A DNA stretch of 64,000 nt, taken from NCBI GenBank assembly GCA_964554185.1, contig CAZKNJ010000008.1:1-64000 (forward strand), in the 5' to 3' direction. The DNA comes from CAZKNJ01 sp964554185. Lineage in GTDB: Bacteria; 4484-113. The notes below the pieces were generated by a model. It was given only the letters and a program-made list of their open reading frames with translations. It was not told the DNA's origin and did no database searches. Made by a program: the position numbers and the translations under genes. Positions 36,065-44,557 of the stretch are shown here, piece after piece (position 1 is the first letter of the stretch; the number at the start of each line of letters is the position of its first letter).

Positions 36065-37189
36065 ATGGCTATCGGGCGGACAACTGGATGGTCGCTAAGG
36101 CTAATCAAATCCGTGGTGGCGCTGGCCGCGCTGGTGATAGCGCTTTCGTCCTGCGGCGGCGGCGGCGAACTGCTGCTCGGCTACTACCTGTACAAGAACG
36201 TGATTGATAAGGGCGGCAACTCGCGCATCTGGCACGGCGTGGTGACCAACACCAACAGCGTGCCGGTGGAGGGCTACCTGGTGGAGATTACCGCCAACCG
36301 CCCCGACCCGGCGGCGGACGAGCGGCGCACCGACACAACGGACACCGCGGGCGAGTACCGCATAATCATGCCCTACTACGAGATCGCCACCTACGAGATC
36401 AGCGTGAAGCACGACGGCGTCCTAGTGTTTAGCGATGAAGTCGGACCCGTCTTTGATGTTGACCAGCACCGGGACATCCAGGTCGCACCCATCGCCACGG
36501 TGACCCTCTCGGGCACCGCTACCGACACGGCGTCTGACCCGCTGGCGCAGGTATTCGTCACCGTGGCCAAGCCCCAGGCGGCGGGCACCACTCCCGACAC
36601 GCTGCTGACCGATGGCGAAGGCAAGCTCAAATATCTGATGACCAACACCACCGGCGTGTACATGTTTGAAAACGTGTTCGGCGCGCCGCTGCTGGTGGCG
36701 GCGTTCCACCCCGATCTGGGCTTCGGCTATTACTTCATTGAGGAGCCGTCGTCCATGAACTCCGGCGGAACGGTGGTTATGCCGGGCACCGGCAGCGTGA
36801 AAGTGAGCGTGCGCGTCCTGGACGGTGCGGGGAATCCGGTGGCCAGTGACATCCTGCCGGTGGACAGCCGCTTTGCGATGACACTCACGCCCGCCTACAA
36901 CCTCGCGAGCCAGCTCGGCACGGCGATTGCCGCCGAAGGGCTTTTCGGCAACATCACCGCGGAGGAAGTTATCGCATTGCACCCGACCGCGGCGGAACTC
37001 ACCGTGTCCAGCACCGGGCCGGACGGCCAGGGCGACAACACCGCGACGCTCGCCCCCGGCCTCTACGCCATCACGATTGAAACCGCCACCGGCGGGGCCT
37101 TCCTGGGCGTCCTGGTGGGCGGCGAGAGCCGGCTGCTTACCGACACGGAAAACGGTGAAGTGATTGAGGTCAAGATTCCGCTTGACTAA
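36065..37189 (+). CDS. Lipoprotein with carboxypeptidase-regulatory-like (Ig-like) domains
   Basis: A 374-residue protein. The N-terminal hydrophobic segment ends in a lipobox (LSSC, Cys30) followed by GGGG. Residues about 55-120 and 150-220 read like carboxypeptidase regulatory-type beta sandwiches: GVVTNTNSVPVEGYLVEIT and LSGTATDTASDPLAQVFVTV with GEYRI. The C-terminal part is a further beta domain. The protein is probably exposed on a membrane surface; no enzyme motif is seen. Its TAA stop overlaps the TAG stop of the convergent gene at 37186. Confidence 0.72.
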   Translation: MAIGRTTGWSLRLIKSVVALAALVIALSSCGGGGELLLGYYLYKNVIDKGGNSRIWHGVVTNTNSVPVEGYLVEITANRPDPAADERRTDTTDTAGEYRIIMPYYEIATYEISVKHDGVLVFSDEVGPVFDVDQHRDIQVAPIATVTLSGTATDTASDPLAQVFVTVAKPQAAGTTPDTLLTDGEGKLKYLMTNTTGVYMFENVFGAPLLVAAFHPDLGFGYYFIEEPSSMNSGGTVVMPGTGSVKVSVRVLDGAGNPVASDILPVDSRFAMTLTPAYNLASQLGTAIAAEGLFGNITAEEVIALHPTAAELTVSSTGPDGQGDNTATLAPGLYAITIETATGGAFLGVLVGGESRLLTDTENGEVIEVKIPLD

Positions 37190-38535
37190 CTCGCGGGCTT
37201 CGCGATCCACCGCACACCGGTCGCCGTGAGGATGAGCCTCCTCCCGTTCACCTCCACCGGCTGCAGCCACGCGGCGCCTTCACCCGCGGGATTGGTGAAG
37301 TCCCGTCCGGTCTCCACTTCCAGCAGATGCGGAATGCCCTGGGCGGCAATGCTGATTCCCACGCGCGGCGACTCAACCAGCAGCATGAGTTTCTTCCCCG
37401 CGGCCGCGAGTTCCAGCCCTTCGCCGAACGCCGGTATCCGCTCCCGTTCCCACACGTCTTGGCCGCCGCGCTCCAGTACCAGCCGGTCGCGCCCGATGCG
37501 CAGTACCGCCCCGTCCGGCAGCGTCTCTTCGCGGTAGCCCTCTGCCTGCGCAGCTTCCGCGCTTGCTTCCCACCGGTCGCGGACAGTCTCCACCCACGGG
37601 CTGCTTTCCTCGAAGGATATGTCCCCGGTGCTCAACTCAACCGTCAGCTTACCCACTTCCGATTGCGAAGGGCGCTGCGCGGGAAAGCCCGCTGCCGTCC
37701 CGTTCATTTCCACCGGCAGCACTTCGCCGAAGTTAAGGTAGGGGTACACGGTCAGCGTCCACGGGATGATGTCCAGCGTACGCTGCCAGAGCACGCTGCC
37801 GTCCGCGCGGTTGATTGCGTAGTACTCCCCCGCAAACTGGTTATACAGCCCGAAGAGCAAGTACAGGTCAGGTGTGGCGGCGAGGAGGTTCAGGTCGGCC
37901 AGGTACTCCTCGGTGGTGACTTCCATCTCCCATCGCGTAGCGCCCTGCTGGTCAATCGCCGTGAGCAGCAGCTTCTTGTCCCAGGGATAGAGCAGATCCA
38001 GCCCGAACCTCTTCGGCCGGTAGGTCAGGATGAGCGGCGGCTCCACTGGCTGCGCCGGCGGCGCATAGAGCGTGTCCGCCGGAATCGCCAGCGGCGTAAG
38101 TGGCAGGCTGCGCTGCATGGTACGCGGCCTCCCCCCGTTCAGCGGCACCACTTCCACCGCCGAGCTGTACGCCTCCCCTTCCAATACCTCCGACAGCTTC
38201 ACTCCCAGCACCAGCCCGTCCGTCACCGGATAGGGCGCAAAGCCGAAGCTGCGGTGGAGCAGCCGCCCGGTGGACGATACCAGCGCATATCCCGGTTTGA
38301 GGTCTTTGTCCACATACGCCAGTAGCGAGATCGTTCCTCCCGCCAGCAAGGTCGCGCGGTAGGCCAGCGGCTCGCCCCGGACCTCCACCTGCCGGTACTC
38401 CGCCGTGTCCAGGTCAAGGGTGAAAAGCCCGTCTGTTCCGGTGAAGAGCGCCTCGTCGGCGGCGACTTTCGGCTGGCAGGCCAGCGTGAGCAGCGATATG
38501 CAGGCCGCCACGGCGATGGGAGTGAGTGCGGGCAC
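37186..38535 (-). CDS. Lipoprotein, beta-propeller-like, function unknown
   Basis: A 449-residue protein with a lipobox (LTLAC, Cys20). The rest is beta-rich with irregular repeats that alternate D/G-rich turns and strands, including INRADGSVLWQRTLD, the kind of motif seen in PQQ-type propeller repeats. No catalytic residues are apparent. The start is GTG at 38535, with TAGAAT only 6 nt upstream, so it is probably leaderless. It converges on and overlaps its neighbour by 4 nt. Confidence 0.6.
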   Translation of the reverse strand: MPALTPIAVAACISLLTLACQPKVAADEALFTGTDGLFTLDLDTAEYRQVEVRGEPLAYRATLLAGGTISLLAYVDKDLKPGYALVSSTGRLLHRSFGFAPYPVTDGLVLGVKLSEVLEGEAYSSAVEVVPLNGGRPRTMQRSLPLTPLAIPADTLYAPPAQPVEPPLILTYRPKRFGLDLLYPWDKKLLLTAIDQQGATRWEMEVTTEEYLADLNLLAATPDLYLLFGLYNQFAGEYYAINRADGSVLWQRTLDIIPWTLTVYPYLNFGEVLPVEMNGTAAGFPAQRPSQSEVGKLTVELSTGDISFEESSPWVETVRDRWEASAEAAQAEGYREETLPDGAVLRIGRDRLVLERGGQDVWERERIPAFGEGLELAAAGKKLMLLVESPRVGISIAAQGIPHLLEVETGRDFTNPAGEGAAWLQPVEVNGRRLILTATGVRWIAKPAS

Positions 38536-38549
38536 CGGCGTATTCTACC

Positions 38550-39218
38550 CTACTGGCGGACAGCCTGTAGCGATTCCTGCAAGGCGAGCGCTATGCGTCC
38601 GTAGTCCTCTATCTCGGGGCTGGCGACACTCAGCTCCAGCAAGTAGTCAAAGCATCCGTTCTGCCACAAGAGCACCAGTTCCAGCGACTGCAACGACACT
38701 TCGTCGCCATCGCCAAACCGGAGCAGGCTCACTTGTTCCGCGCCTTTCGCGGGCAGCTCGTTTACGAAGTCGGTTGACACTTTGCAGTATCCTGGCCCGG
38801 CGAAGGGCGGCGACAGCTTGGCCAGCCGCTGGAACTCCGCCAACTTCCGTTCGTATCGTCCGCTCAAAGAAAACGTGCGGTCCTTGCGCCGCTCAAACCC
38901 CAGTGTCAGCTCATAGCTCAGCTCGGGGTTCCCGTTCCACTCCGGCGCGTAGCCGGACACCCGCGCCCAGCCTTCGTGCACCGTTACCCACCGCCAGGAG
39001 TTGTGGCGGCTGCCGAAGACGCTCACACGCGGGCCGGAGGCGCGCACCGCAGGCAGCCCCTGCGCTTTCCAGCAGTCGGGGAAAGCGCTCACGATGCCGG
39101 TCATGGGCGGGGCGGCGTCCGGGCTCAGCTCTTCCAGCGCCACCGGCTTGGCCGCAGCGGTCTGCGCGGCCAGCAGCGCCACTAGCGTGATGAGGACGAT
39201 ATGCGTGCAAACCCGCAT
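38550..39218 (-). CDS. Exported protein of unknown function
   Basis: A 222-residue protein with a signal peptide (LITLVALLAAQTAAA, cleavage after about residue 23). The mature part has no motif I recognise; it has several Trp and two conserved-looking Cys (CWKAQG, PGYCKVS). A TAGAAT box lies 4 nt before the ATG at 39218. The lipoprotein gene at 37186-38535 follows on the same strand with its start inside the 14-nt gap. Confidence 0.55.
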   Translation of the reverse strand: MRVCTHIVLITLVALLAAQTAAAKPVALEELSPDAAPPMTGIVSAFPDCWKAQGLPAVRASGPRVSVFGSRHNSWRWVTVHEGWARVSGYAPEWNGNPELSYELTLGFERRKDRTFSLSGRYERKLAEFQRLAKLSPPFAGPGYCKVSTDFVNELPAKGAEQVSLLRFGDGDEVSLQSLELVLLWQNGCFDYLLELSVASPEIEDYGRIALALQESLQAVRQ

Positions 39219-39283
39219 TCCGATTCTATTATCGGACGCAATGGCGCAGGCTGCACTGCCGCCGGATGAAGCGGTTCCGCGGC

Positions 39284-39850
39284 TTACGCGCCGAAATCTA
39301 CTTTCGGGGCTTCGCGCGCCGCTTCCTCGATCTCGAAGTACTCGGCCGCCGTAAGTCCCATCACGCCCGCGACGATGTTGTCGGGGAAGCGCTGCCGCTG
39401 CGTGTTGAACGCCAGTACGACATCGTTGTAGTGCTGACGGGCATAGGCGATCTTGCTTTCCAGCGAGGCCAGTTCTTCCTGCAGCTTGAGGAAGTTCTCG
39501 TTGGCCTTCAGCTCGGGATAGGCCTCTGCCACGGCGAACAGGCTCTTCAACGCGCCGCTCAGCATGTTCTCCGCTTGGCCCTGGTCGCCCACCGATTGGG
39601 CGCCAATGGCGTTGGCACGCGCTTTGGTGACGTTCTCAAAGACCTCGCGTTCGTGCTTGGCGTAGCCCTTGACGGTCTCCACCAAGTTGGGAACCAGGTC
39701 GTATCTCTTCTTCAGCTGGACATCCACCTGCGCCCAGCTTCCCTGAATGCGGTTGCGCAACACTACGAAGCGGTTGTATGCGGCGATGAACCAGAGGATG
39801 ATGACGACGAGGACAATCGGGATAATCCAGAACAGCATAGATGCACCCAT
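39284..39850 (-). CDS. lemA: LemA family protein
   Basis: The 188-residue protein has one N-terminal membrane segment (LFWIIPIVLVVIILWFIAAYN), then the family's hallmark VVLRNRIQGSWAQVDVQLKKRYDLVPNLVETVKGYAKHE, and a helical C-terminal domain ending ...YFEIEEAAREAPKVDFG. LemA proteins are small membrane proteins of uncertain function. The ATG at 39850 follows GGGGGTGG. An extended -10 (TGGTATAAT) is at 39904-39909 on the minus strand. Confidence 0.93.
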   Translation of the reverse strand: MGASMLFWIIPIVLVVIILWFIAAYNRFVVLRNRIQGSWAQVDVQLKKRYDLVPNLVETVKGYAKHEREVFENVTKARANAIGAQSVGDQGQAENMLSGALKSLFAVAEAYPELKANENFLKLQEELASLESKIAYARQHYNDVVLAFNTQRQRFPDNIVAGVMGLTAAEYFEIEEAAREAPKVDFGA

Positions 39851-39947
39851 TAAGCCACCCCCATAGAGGGTCTCCCGCTTGCGCGGGGATAATCAGATGG
39901 CCGATTATACCATTCACCGTGAGGTGTAGACCTGAACCGGTGGCGCG

Positions 39948-40117
39948 GGCGTCCACGCAGACCCGGAGTGGCGAACTCCAGTTCGCCACACCTTCAGAGT
40001 TCTCGCGACAGGCAGCCACCCTACAGAGAGGAGTCGCGACTTTCCAGTCGCAATTCTCTTGGCGGTGCGCCCAATCGCGGTTAGAAAACCGCGACTCCTG
40101 CGTTTGGGGCGTCCACC
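39948..40117. repeat. Cluster of REP-like palindromes
   Basis: Three hairpins in a row: GTGGCGAACT-CC-AGTTCGCCAC (39968-39989), GCGACT-TTCC-AGTCGC (40036-40051) and CGCGGTT-AGAA-AACCGCG (40076-40093). The last two are bounded by inverted GGAGTCGCG/CGCGACTCC (40030-40038, 40090-40098), and the whole by a direct GGGCGTCCAC at each end. This layout resembles a non-autonomous REP/MITE element. Confidence 0.55.
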
Positions 40118-40191
40118 AGCGCAACTCTACTCCTGGCAAACGCACTGAACAGCCTTTTTTTCGGAATTTCGGGATTTTCTTCCACAGGGGC

Positions 40192-40247
40192 TTGACAAGC
40201 CCCGTGTGTGTGGTAAAATTGTAGTGTTGTCCTAATCTATTAGCACA
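40192..40247 (+). promoter_or_regulatory. Promoter and operator of the GntR-SPFH operon
   Basis: TTGACA (40192-40197), 16 nt, TAAAAT (40214-40219). Directly after it, over the predicted start site, is the inverted repeat TGTCCTAAT-CT-ATTAGCACA (40228-40247), with 8 of 9 positions matching between arms. Such operators immediately downstream of the -10 box are usual for autoregulated YtrA-type GntR regulators. Confidence 0.78.
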
Positions 40248-40257
40248 ATAAACAACT

Positions 40258-40656
40258 ATGAAGTTGGAAAACCTAAACCTGAGGCTTGAACCGAAAGGCG
40301 AAATACCGATATACGTCCAGCTCAAAAACCAACTGCGCTACAAGATACACCACGGTGAGCTGGCGCCGGGGGAGCAGCTTCCCACTCTGCGGGAACTGGC
40401 ATCCCACTTGAGCATTGACGGCAACACCGTTTCGCGGGTGTACCGGGAGCTGGAAGACGAAGGGCTGATTGAACGCCAGCAGGGGCGTGGCACCTTCGTC
40501 AGCCACAAGGAGCGCCCGGCGCCCGACGAGGCGCGGCGTAAGGACGCCGAAGCCGCGGTGGACGGCGTGGTCAGGCTGCTGCTGGGGATGAACCTCACAC
40601 CAGCCGAAGTTGCGGGCATTCTCCGCGATTTCGCGGAGCGGCTACATAAGGAGTAA
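40258..40656 (+). CDS. GntR-family transcriptional regulator, YtrA-like
   Basis: A 132-residue regulator. Residues 10-85 are the GntR winged helix: PIYVQLKNQLRYKIHHGELAPGEQLPTLRELASHLSIDGNTVSRVYRELEDEGLIERQQGRGTFV, all the family landmarks. The short C-terminal part (about 85-132), with no ligand-binding FCD/UTRA domain, places it in the YtrA subfamily, which usually controls membrane-protein operons. The tail ends GMNLTPAEVAGILRDFAERLHKE, repeated in the next gene. The codons for Lys-Glu-stop (AAGGAGTAA) also supply the ribosome site of the next gene. Confidence 0.9.
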   Translation: MKLENLNLRLEPKGEIPIYVQLKNQLRYKIHHGELAPGEQLPTLRELASHLSIDGNTVSRVYRELEDEGLIERQQGRGTFVSHKERPAPDEARRKDAEAAVDGVVRLLLGMNLTPAEVAGILRDFAERLHKE

Positions 40657-40660
40657 GGTA

Positions 40661-40936
40661 ATGGGGCATGGTACGAAAAACATCTTTCTGATTGAGCGCC
40701 GCAGCGACCGGGCGGACGGCGGTGGCCCGGCGGTCACCGAGTACGTGGACGAAAGCGGCGGGAAGGTGCGCATTTTCCGGGTGGTGGACGAGATTGAAGA
40801 CGCCGGAAGCGCGCTACCCGAACCCGCCGATGCAGTCGTGGCGGCGCTGATTGACCGCCTGATGGGAATGACCTTTACGCCGGCGGAGGTTGCACGCATC
40901 CTCCGCTCGCATGCAGATAGATTACAAAAGGAGTAA
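40661..40936 (+). CDS. Small protein sharing the C-terminal tail of the adjacent GntR regulator
   Basis: A 91-residue protein without a DNA-binding domain. Residues 1-55 are polar and have no recognisable fold. The last ~30 residues (LIDRLMGMTFTPAEVARILRSHADRLQKE) match the C-terminal tail of the preceding regulator, 16 of 23 identical over the final stretch. The ATG at 40661 is 7 nt after AAGGAG. It may form mixed dimers with the regulator through this tail and modulate it. This is inference. Confidence 0.7.
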   Translation: MGHGTKNIFLIERRSDRADGGGPAVTEYVDESGGKVRIFRVVDEIEDAGSALPEPADAVVAALIDRLMGMTFTPAEVARILRSHADRLQKE

Positions 40937-40943
40937 TCGCAAC

Positions 40944-41924
40944 GTGAGTTACTACCAAAACAAAAGCATTCAGCTTGAGATTTCCAGCGCGGCCAGCTCG
41001 TCGCGGGTGCACCCCTGGCCCGTGTTGCTCTTCCTGTTGACGCTGGCAATCACCATCGCAGTCGGCTTCTACCTGCTGGTGAAAGAGAACTTCGTCTGGG
41101 CGGGGGTTATCGCCGTGGCGGGCTTCATCCTGGCCTTCATCTTCATGATCTGCCTGAAGGTGGTGGACCAGTGGGATCGTGTGGTGGTTCTGCGCTTCGG
41201 CAAGTTCATCGGCGTCCGCACGCCGGGCGTGTTTTTCCTCATACCGTTCGTGGACACCGTCGGCGCCTGGATCGACACCCGTGTGCATGCCACTGACCTG
41301 GTGGCGGAGGAAGCGCTCACCCGCGACACCGTGCCGGTGGACGTGGACGCGGTGATGTTCTGGTTCGTGTTCGATTCCAAGATGGCGGCGCTGGAGGTGG
41401 AGGATTACGCCGAGGCCGTTTCCTGGGCGGCGCAGACGGCGCTGCGCGACCTCATCGGCAAGACCGAACTCGCCGACCTGCTCACCGGCCGCGAGACCAT
41501 TGACAGCGCCCTGCAGGAGCTCATCGACTCCCGCACCACGCCCTGGGGCATCACCGTCAACTCGGTGGAGATTCGCGACATCAAGATCCCGCAGGGGCTG
41601 CAGGATGCGATGAGCCGCCAGGCGCAGGCCGAGCGCGAGCGCCAGGCGCGCATCATCCTGGGCGACTCCGAGCTGCAAATCGCCGACAAGTTCGCCAAGG
41701 CCTCCGAGTCCTACGCGAAGAACCCGACGGCCATGCACCTGCGCGCGATGAACATGCTCTTTGAGGGCTTGAAGGAGCGCGGCGCGCTGATGGTCGTGCC
41801 TTCCAGCGCGCTGGACACGATGAACCTCGGCGGCTTGATGGGCATGGCGTCCATGGGCGGAATGTCAGTCAAGCCGGGCGAGGAGGCAGGCCAGCCCCAC
41901 AATCTCCCGCCGGGCAACCAATAG
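40944..41924 (+). CDS. SPFH/prohibitin (slipin-like) membrane protein
   Basis: About 326 residues. Two membrane segments (about 25-75) precede an SPFH domain: DQWDRVVVLRFGKFIGVRTPGVFFLIPFVDTV, then DVDAVMFWFVFD, ending with IRDIKIPQGLQDAMSRQAQAERERQARIILGDSE, the slipin/stomatin signature. Such proteins form large membrane-associated oligomers linked with microdomains and membrane stress. I chose the GTG at 40944, 10 nt after AAAAGGAG, which overlaps the previous stop region. Control by the GntR protein is likely from the operon layout. Confidence 0.9.
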   Translation: MSYYQNKSIQLEISSAASSSRVHPWPVLLFLLTLAITIAVGFYLLVKENFVWAGVIAVAGFILAFIFMICLKVVDQWDRVVVLRFGKFIGVRTPGVFFLIPFVDTVGAWIDTRVHATDLVAEEALTRDTVPVDVDAVMFWFVFDSKMAALEVEDYAEAVSWAAQTALRDLIGKTELADLLTGRETIDSALQELIDSRTTPWGITVNSVEIRDIKIPQGLQDAMSRQAQAERERQARIILGDSELQIADKFAKASESYAKNPTAMHLRAMNMLFEGLKERGALMVVPSSALDTMNLGGLMGMASMGGMSVKPGEEAGQPHNLPPGNQ

Positions 41925-41941
41925 CCACCAATCGCTGCACT

Positions 41942-41970
41942 CGGGCGGCTCCCCTTGTGGGGGCCGCCCG
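41942..41970 (+). terminator. Terminator after the SPFH gene
   Basis: Stem CGGGCGGCTCCCC against GGGGGCCGCCCG, one bulge, loop TTGT. No long U-run follows. The -35 of the rpmE promoter lies in its loop and 3' arm. Confidence 0.65.
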
Positions 41971-41983
41971 GGTCTGCTATAAT
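41955..41983 (+). promoter_or_regulatory. rpmE promoter
   Basis: TTGTGG (41955-41960), 17 nt, TATAAT (41978-41983) with the extended -10 form TGCTATAAT. The -35 overlaps the upstream terminator hairpin. Confidence 0.65.
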
Positions 41984-42017
41984 CCCCGTCCCACCCATTC
42001 CAAAGGGATGAACCGAG

Positions 42018-42263
42018 ATGAAGAAGGGCATCCACCCTGAAACGAAACTGGTTACCGTGACTTGCGCCTGCGGGGAGACCTTCCAGGCGCTTTCCGTGCG
42101 CGAACAGATAAAGGTCGAAATCTGCAGTAAGTGCCACCCGTTCTACACCGGCCAGCGCAAGATTGTTGACACCGCCGGCCGCGTGGAGAAGTTCATGCGC
42201 CGCGCCGCCAAGGCGCTGACCGACGACGAGCTGCGCAAGCAACAGAAGAAAAAGAAGAAGTAG
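42018..42263 (+). CDS. rpmE: 50S ribosomal protein L31
   Basis: The 81-residue protein is zinc-type (C+) L31: CACG near the N-terminus and CSKCHPFYTG provide the four cysteines. A Lys-rich tail ends the protein. It is a large-subunit ribosomal protein that bridges to the small subunit. The DUF1385 gene follows 12 nt later, an arrangement seen in several phyla. Confidence 0.95.
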   Translation: MKKGIHPETKLVTVTCACGETFQALSVREQIKVEICSKCHPFYTGQRKIVDTAGRVEKFMRRAAKALTDDELRKQQKKKKK

Positions 42264-42275
42264 CTGCGCTCCATA

Positions 42276-43441
42276 ATGCCGCCACCTGCGCCAGCCGCCG
42301 ATACCGCCAGCGCGACCACGCGCGCCAACGCCCGGTCAAAGCCAAATCCTTACGGCGGGCAGGCGGTCATTGAGGGCGTGATGATTAAGGGCCGCACCCA
42401 CGCCGCCGTCGCCGTCCGCCGCAAGGACGGCAGCATTGACGTGACTCTGCGGGGGCTCACCAGCCGCTTTCCCCATTGGTTGACGCAGGCCTATTTCCTG
42501 CGCGGATTCTTCTTGCTGTGGGACATGCTCGGCCTGGGCTTCTGGGCGCTGAACTTATCGCAGGACAAATACCTGGAGGACCTTGGCGAAAAGCCTGCCG
42601 AAGGCAAGGGCTCGCAGTTCCAGTTCATCGCCATCGCCGTGGGCGCTATCGTGCTGGCGCTCGCCATTTTCAAGCTGCTGCCCACCTACGCAGCCGACCT
42701 GGTGAACACCTACATCTACCCCGTGGGCAGCGTCGGCTGGAACAATGTTATAGAGGGCGGGTTCAAGTTCTCCATCTTCATCGGCTACGTTTCGCTCATC
42801 GGCTTGATGCCGGACGTGCGCCGCGTGTTCATGTACCACGGCGCCGAGCACGCTTCCGTCAGCGCCTACGAAGACAATCCCGCGCGCGGGAATGACGCTA
42901 GCTTTGCCGAGCTGCACTCGCGGCTGCACCCACGCTGCGGCACCAGCTTCATCGCGATCCTCATCGTAGCCAGCATTGCCCTTTATTATTTGCTGGACGG
43001 CTGGCTGCTGGCGCTGGGAGCGCCCGCGGTGGGCGGCTGGCCCATATGGTACATGCGGTGGCCGCTGCGGATACTCGCCATCCCGCTCTTGGCGGGCATT
43101 TCTTACGAAATACTCAAGGGCGCTTACGCGCTGCGGCGGTTCATCCTGCTGCGCCCGCTCATCTACTTCGGCATGCTCTTCCAGGTGCTCACCACCCGCG
43201 TTCCCACCCGCGACCAGATAGAGGTNNNNNNNNNNNNNNNNNNNNNNNNNNNNNNNNNNNNNNNNNNNNNNNNNNNNNNNNNNNNNNNNNNNNNNNNNNN
43301 NNNNNNNNNNNNNNNNNNNNNNNNNGCATGCTCTTCCAGGTGCTCACCACCCGCGTTCCCACCCGCGACCAGATAGAGGTCGCGCTGGCGGCGCTGAACG
43401 AAGTGCGCCGGGCAGAAGAGACCGCCGCCCCCCAGGGCTAG
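42276..43441 (+). CDS. DUF1385 membrane protein (reconstructed across a contig overlap)
   Basis: Removing the 100 N and one 55-base copy gives a 336-residue protein ending EVRRAEETAAPQG. Family marks are YGGQAVIEGVMIKG at the N-terminus, MYHGAEHASVSAYE and HPRCGTSFI in the centre, and several membrane segments. DUF1385 proteins are poorly characterised and are commonly encoded between rpmE and prfA, as here. prfA begins 36 nt after the stop. Confidence 0.88.
43171..43380. other. Unmerged contig overlap (55-base duplicate around 100 N)
   Basis: Bases 43171-43225 and 43326-43380 are identical. The DUF1385 gene is intact after collapsing one copy. Confidence 0.93.
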
Positions 43442-43477
43442 CCACGCCGCGCCTACGCGGCTATATTTGATACCGCA

Positions 43478-44548
43478 ATGGACGCAATCCGGGAAAAACT
43501 CGCGCAGGCGGAGCAGCGGCTCACCGAGCTGCAGCAGGAGCTCGCGCAGCCGGACCTGGTCAACGACCGCAAGGCCTTCGCCGACAAGAGCCGCGAGCTT
43601 TCGGAGATGCAGGAGCTCAACGACTTCTACCAGCGGCTCACGGCGATGGACCGCGACCTGGAGAAGCTGGAGGAAGACCGCCGCAGCCTGGACGACGAGG
43701 AGCTGCTGGCCTTCGTCAAGGAGGAGATGGAGCGCGTCAGTGCCGCCCGCGGCGAGCTGATGGGCAAGATCCGCTCGCGGCTGCTGCCCCGCGACCCGCT
43801 GGACGACAAGGACATCATCCTGGAAATCCGTGCCGGCGCCGGCGGCGACGAGGCCGCGCTGTTCGGCGGCGACCTGATGCGCATGTACCTGCGCTACGCC
43901 GAGATGATGCGCTGGAAGGCCGAAGTGCTGTCACTCCACGAGCAGGGATTGGGCGGCGTGAAAGAAGCCGTCATCGGCATCCGCGGCCGCAACGTCTACT
44001 CCATGCTCAAGTACGAAAGCGGCGTGCACCGCGTCCAGCGCGTGCCCGTCACCGAAAGCGGCGGCCGCATCCACACCAGCACCGTCACCGTCGCCGTGCT
44101 GCCGGAGGCGGAGGAAGTTGACGTGCACATTGACGAGGGCGACTTGCGCATAGACACCTTCCGTGCCAGCGGCGCCGGCGGCCAGCACGTCAACAAGACC
44201 TCCAGCGCCATCCGCATCACCCACATTCCCACCGGTATCGTGACGAGCTGCCAGGACGAGCGCAGCCAGCTCCAGAACAAGGAAAAAGCCATGCGCATAC
44301 TACGGGCGCACCTGCTGCAGGCGGAGCGCGAGAAGGCGTTCCAGCAGATTGACGACCAGCGGCGGCTGCAGGTCGGCACCGGCGACCGCAGCGAAAAAAT
44401 ACGCACCTACAACTTCCCGCAAAACCGCATCACCGACCACCGCATCAAGGAAAGCGTGCACAACATCCCCGAGTTCCTGAACGGCGGCATCGGCGGGCTT
44501 ATTGAACTGCTGCGGGCGGCCGAAGCCGCGTCGTACTTTGAGAAGTGA
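43478..44548 (+). CDS. prfA: Peptide chain release factor 1
   Basis: The 356-residue factor has the peptidyl-tRNA hydrolysis motif GAGGQ with the Gln at residue 236, the target of PrmC methylation. The N-terminal helical domain and C-terminal region are complete and of standard length. It terminates translation at UAA and UAG. prmC follows 9 nt after the stop, which fits the modifying enzyme being co-expressed. Confidence 0.96.
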   Translation: MDAIREKLAQAEQRLTELQQELAQPDLVNDRKAFADKSRELSEMQELNDFYQRLTAMDRDLEKLEEDRRSLDDEELLAFVKEEMERVSAARGELMGKIRSRLLPRDPLDDKDIILEIRAGAGGDEAALFGGDLMRMYLRYAEMMRWKAEVLSLHEQGLGGVKEAVIGIRGRNVYSMLKYESGVHRVQRVPVTESGGRIHTSTVTVAVLPEAEEVDVHIDEGDLRIDTFRASGAGGQHVNKTSSAIRITHIPTGIVTSCQDERSQLQNKEKAMRILRAHLLQAEREKAFQQIDDQRRLQVGTGDRSEKIRTYNFPQNRITDHRIKESVHNIPEFLNGGIGGLIELLRAAEAASYFEK

Positions 44549-44557
44549 ACGATTCCC

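Larger units (their letters stand above)
39851..40257. other. Intergenic region between lemA and the gntR operon
   Basis: This 407-base gap holds the lemA promoter, a cluster of palindromes (39948-40117) and the GntR promoter and operator (40192-40247). I see no gene in it. Confidence 0.7.

Noticed and set aside
39870..39892. A sequence resembling a type I-E CRISPR repeat (GTCTCCCGC...GCGGGGATAA)
   Set aside because: It occurs once, with no second repeat or spacer spacing nearby, and no cas genes are present.
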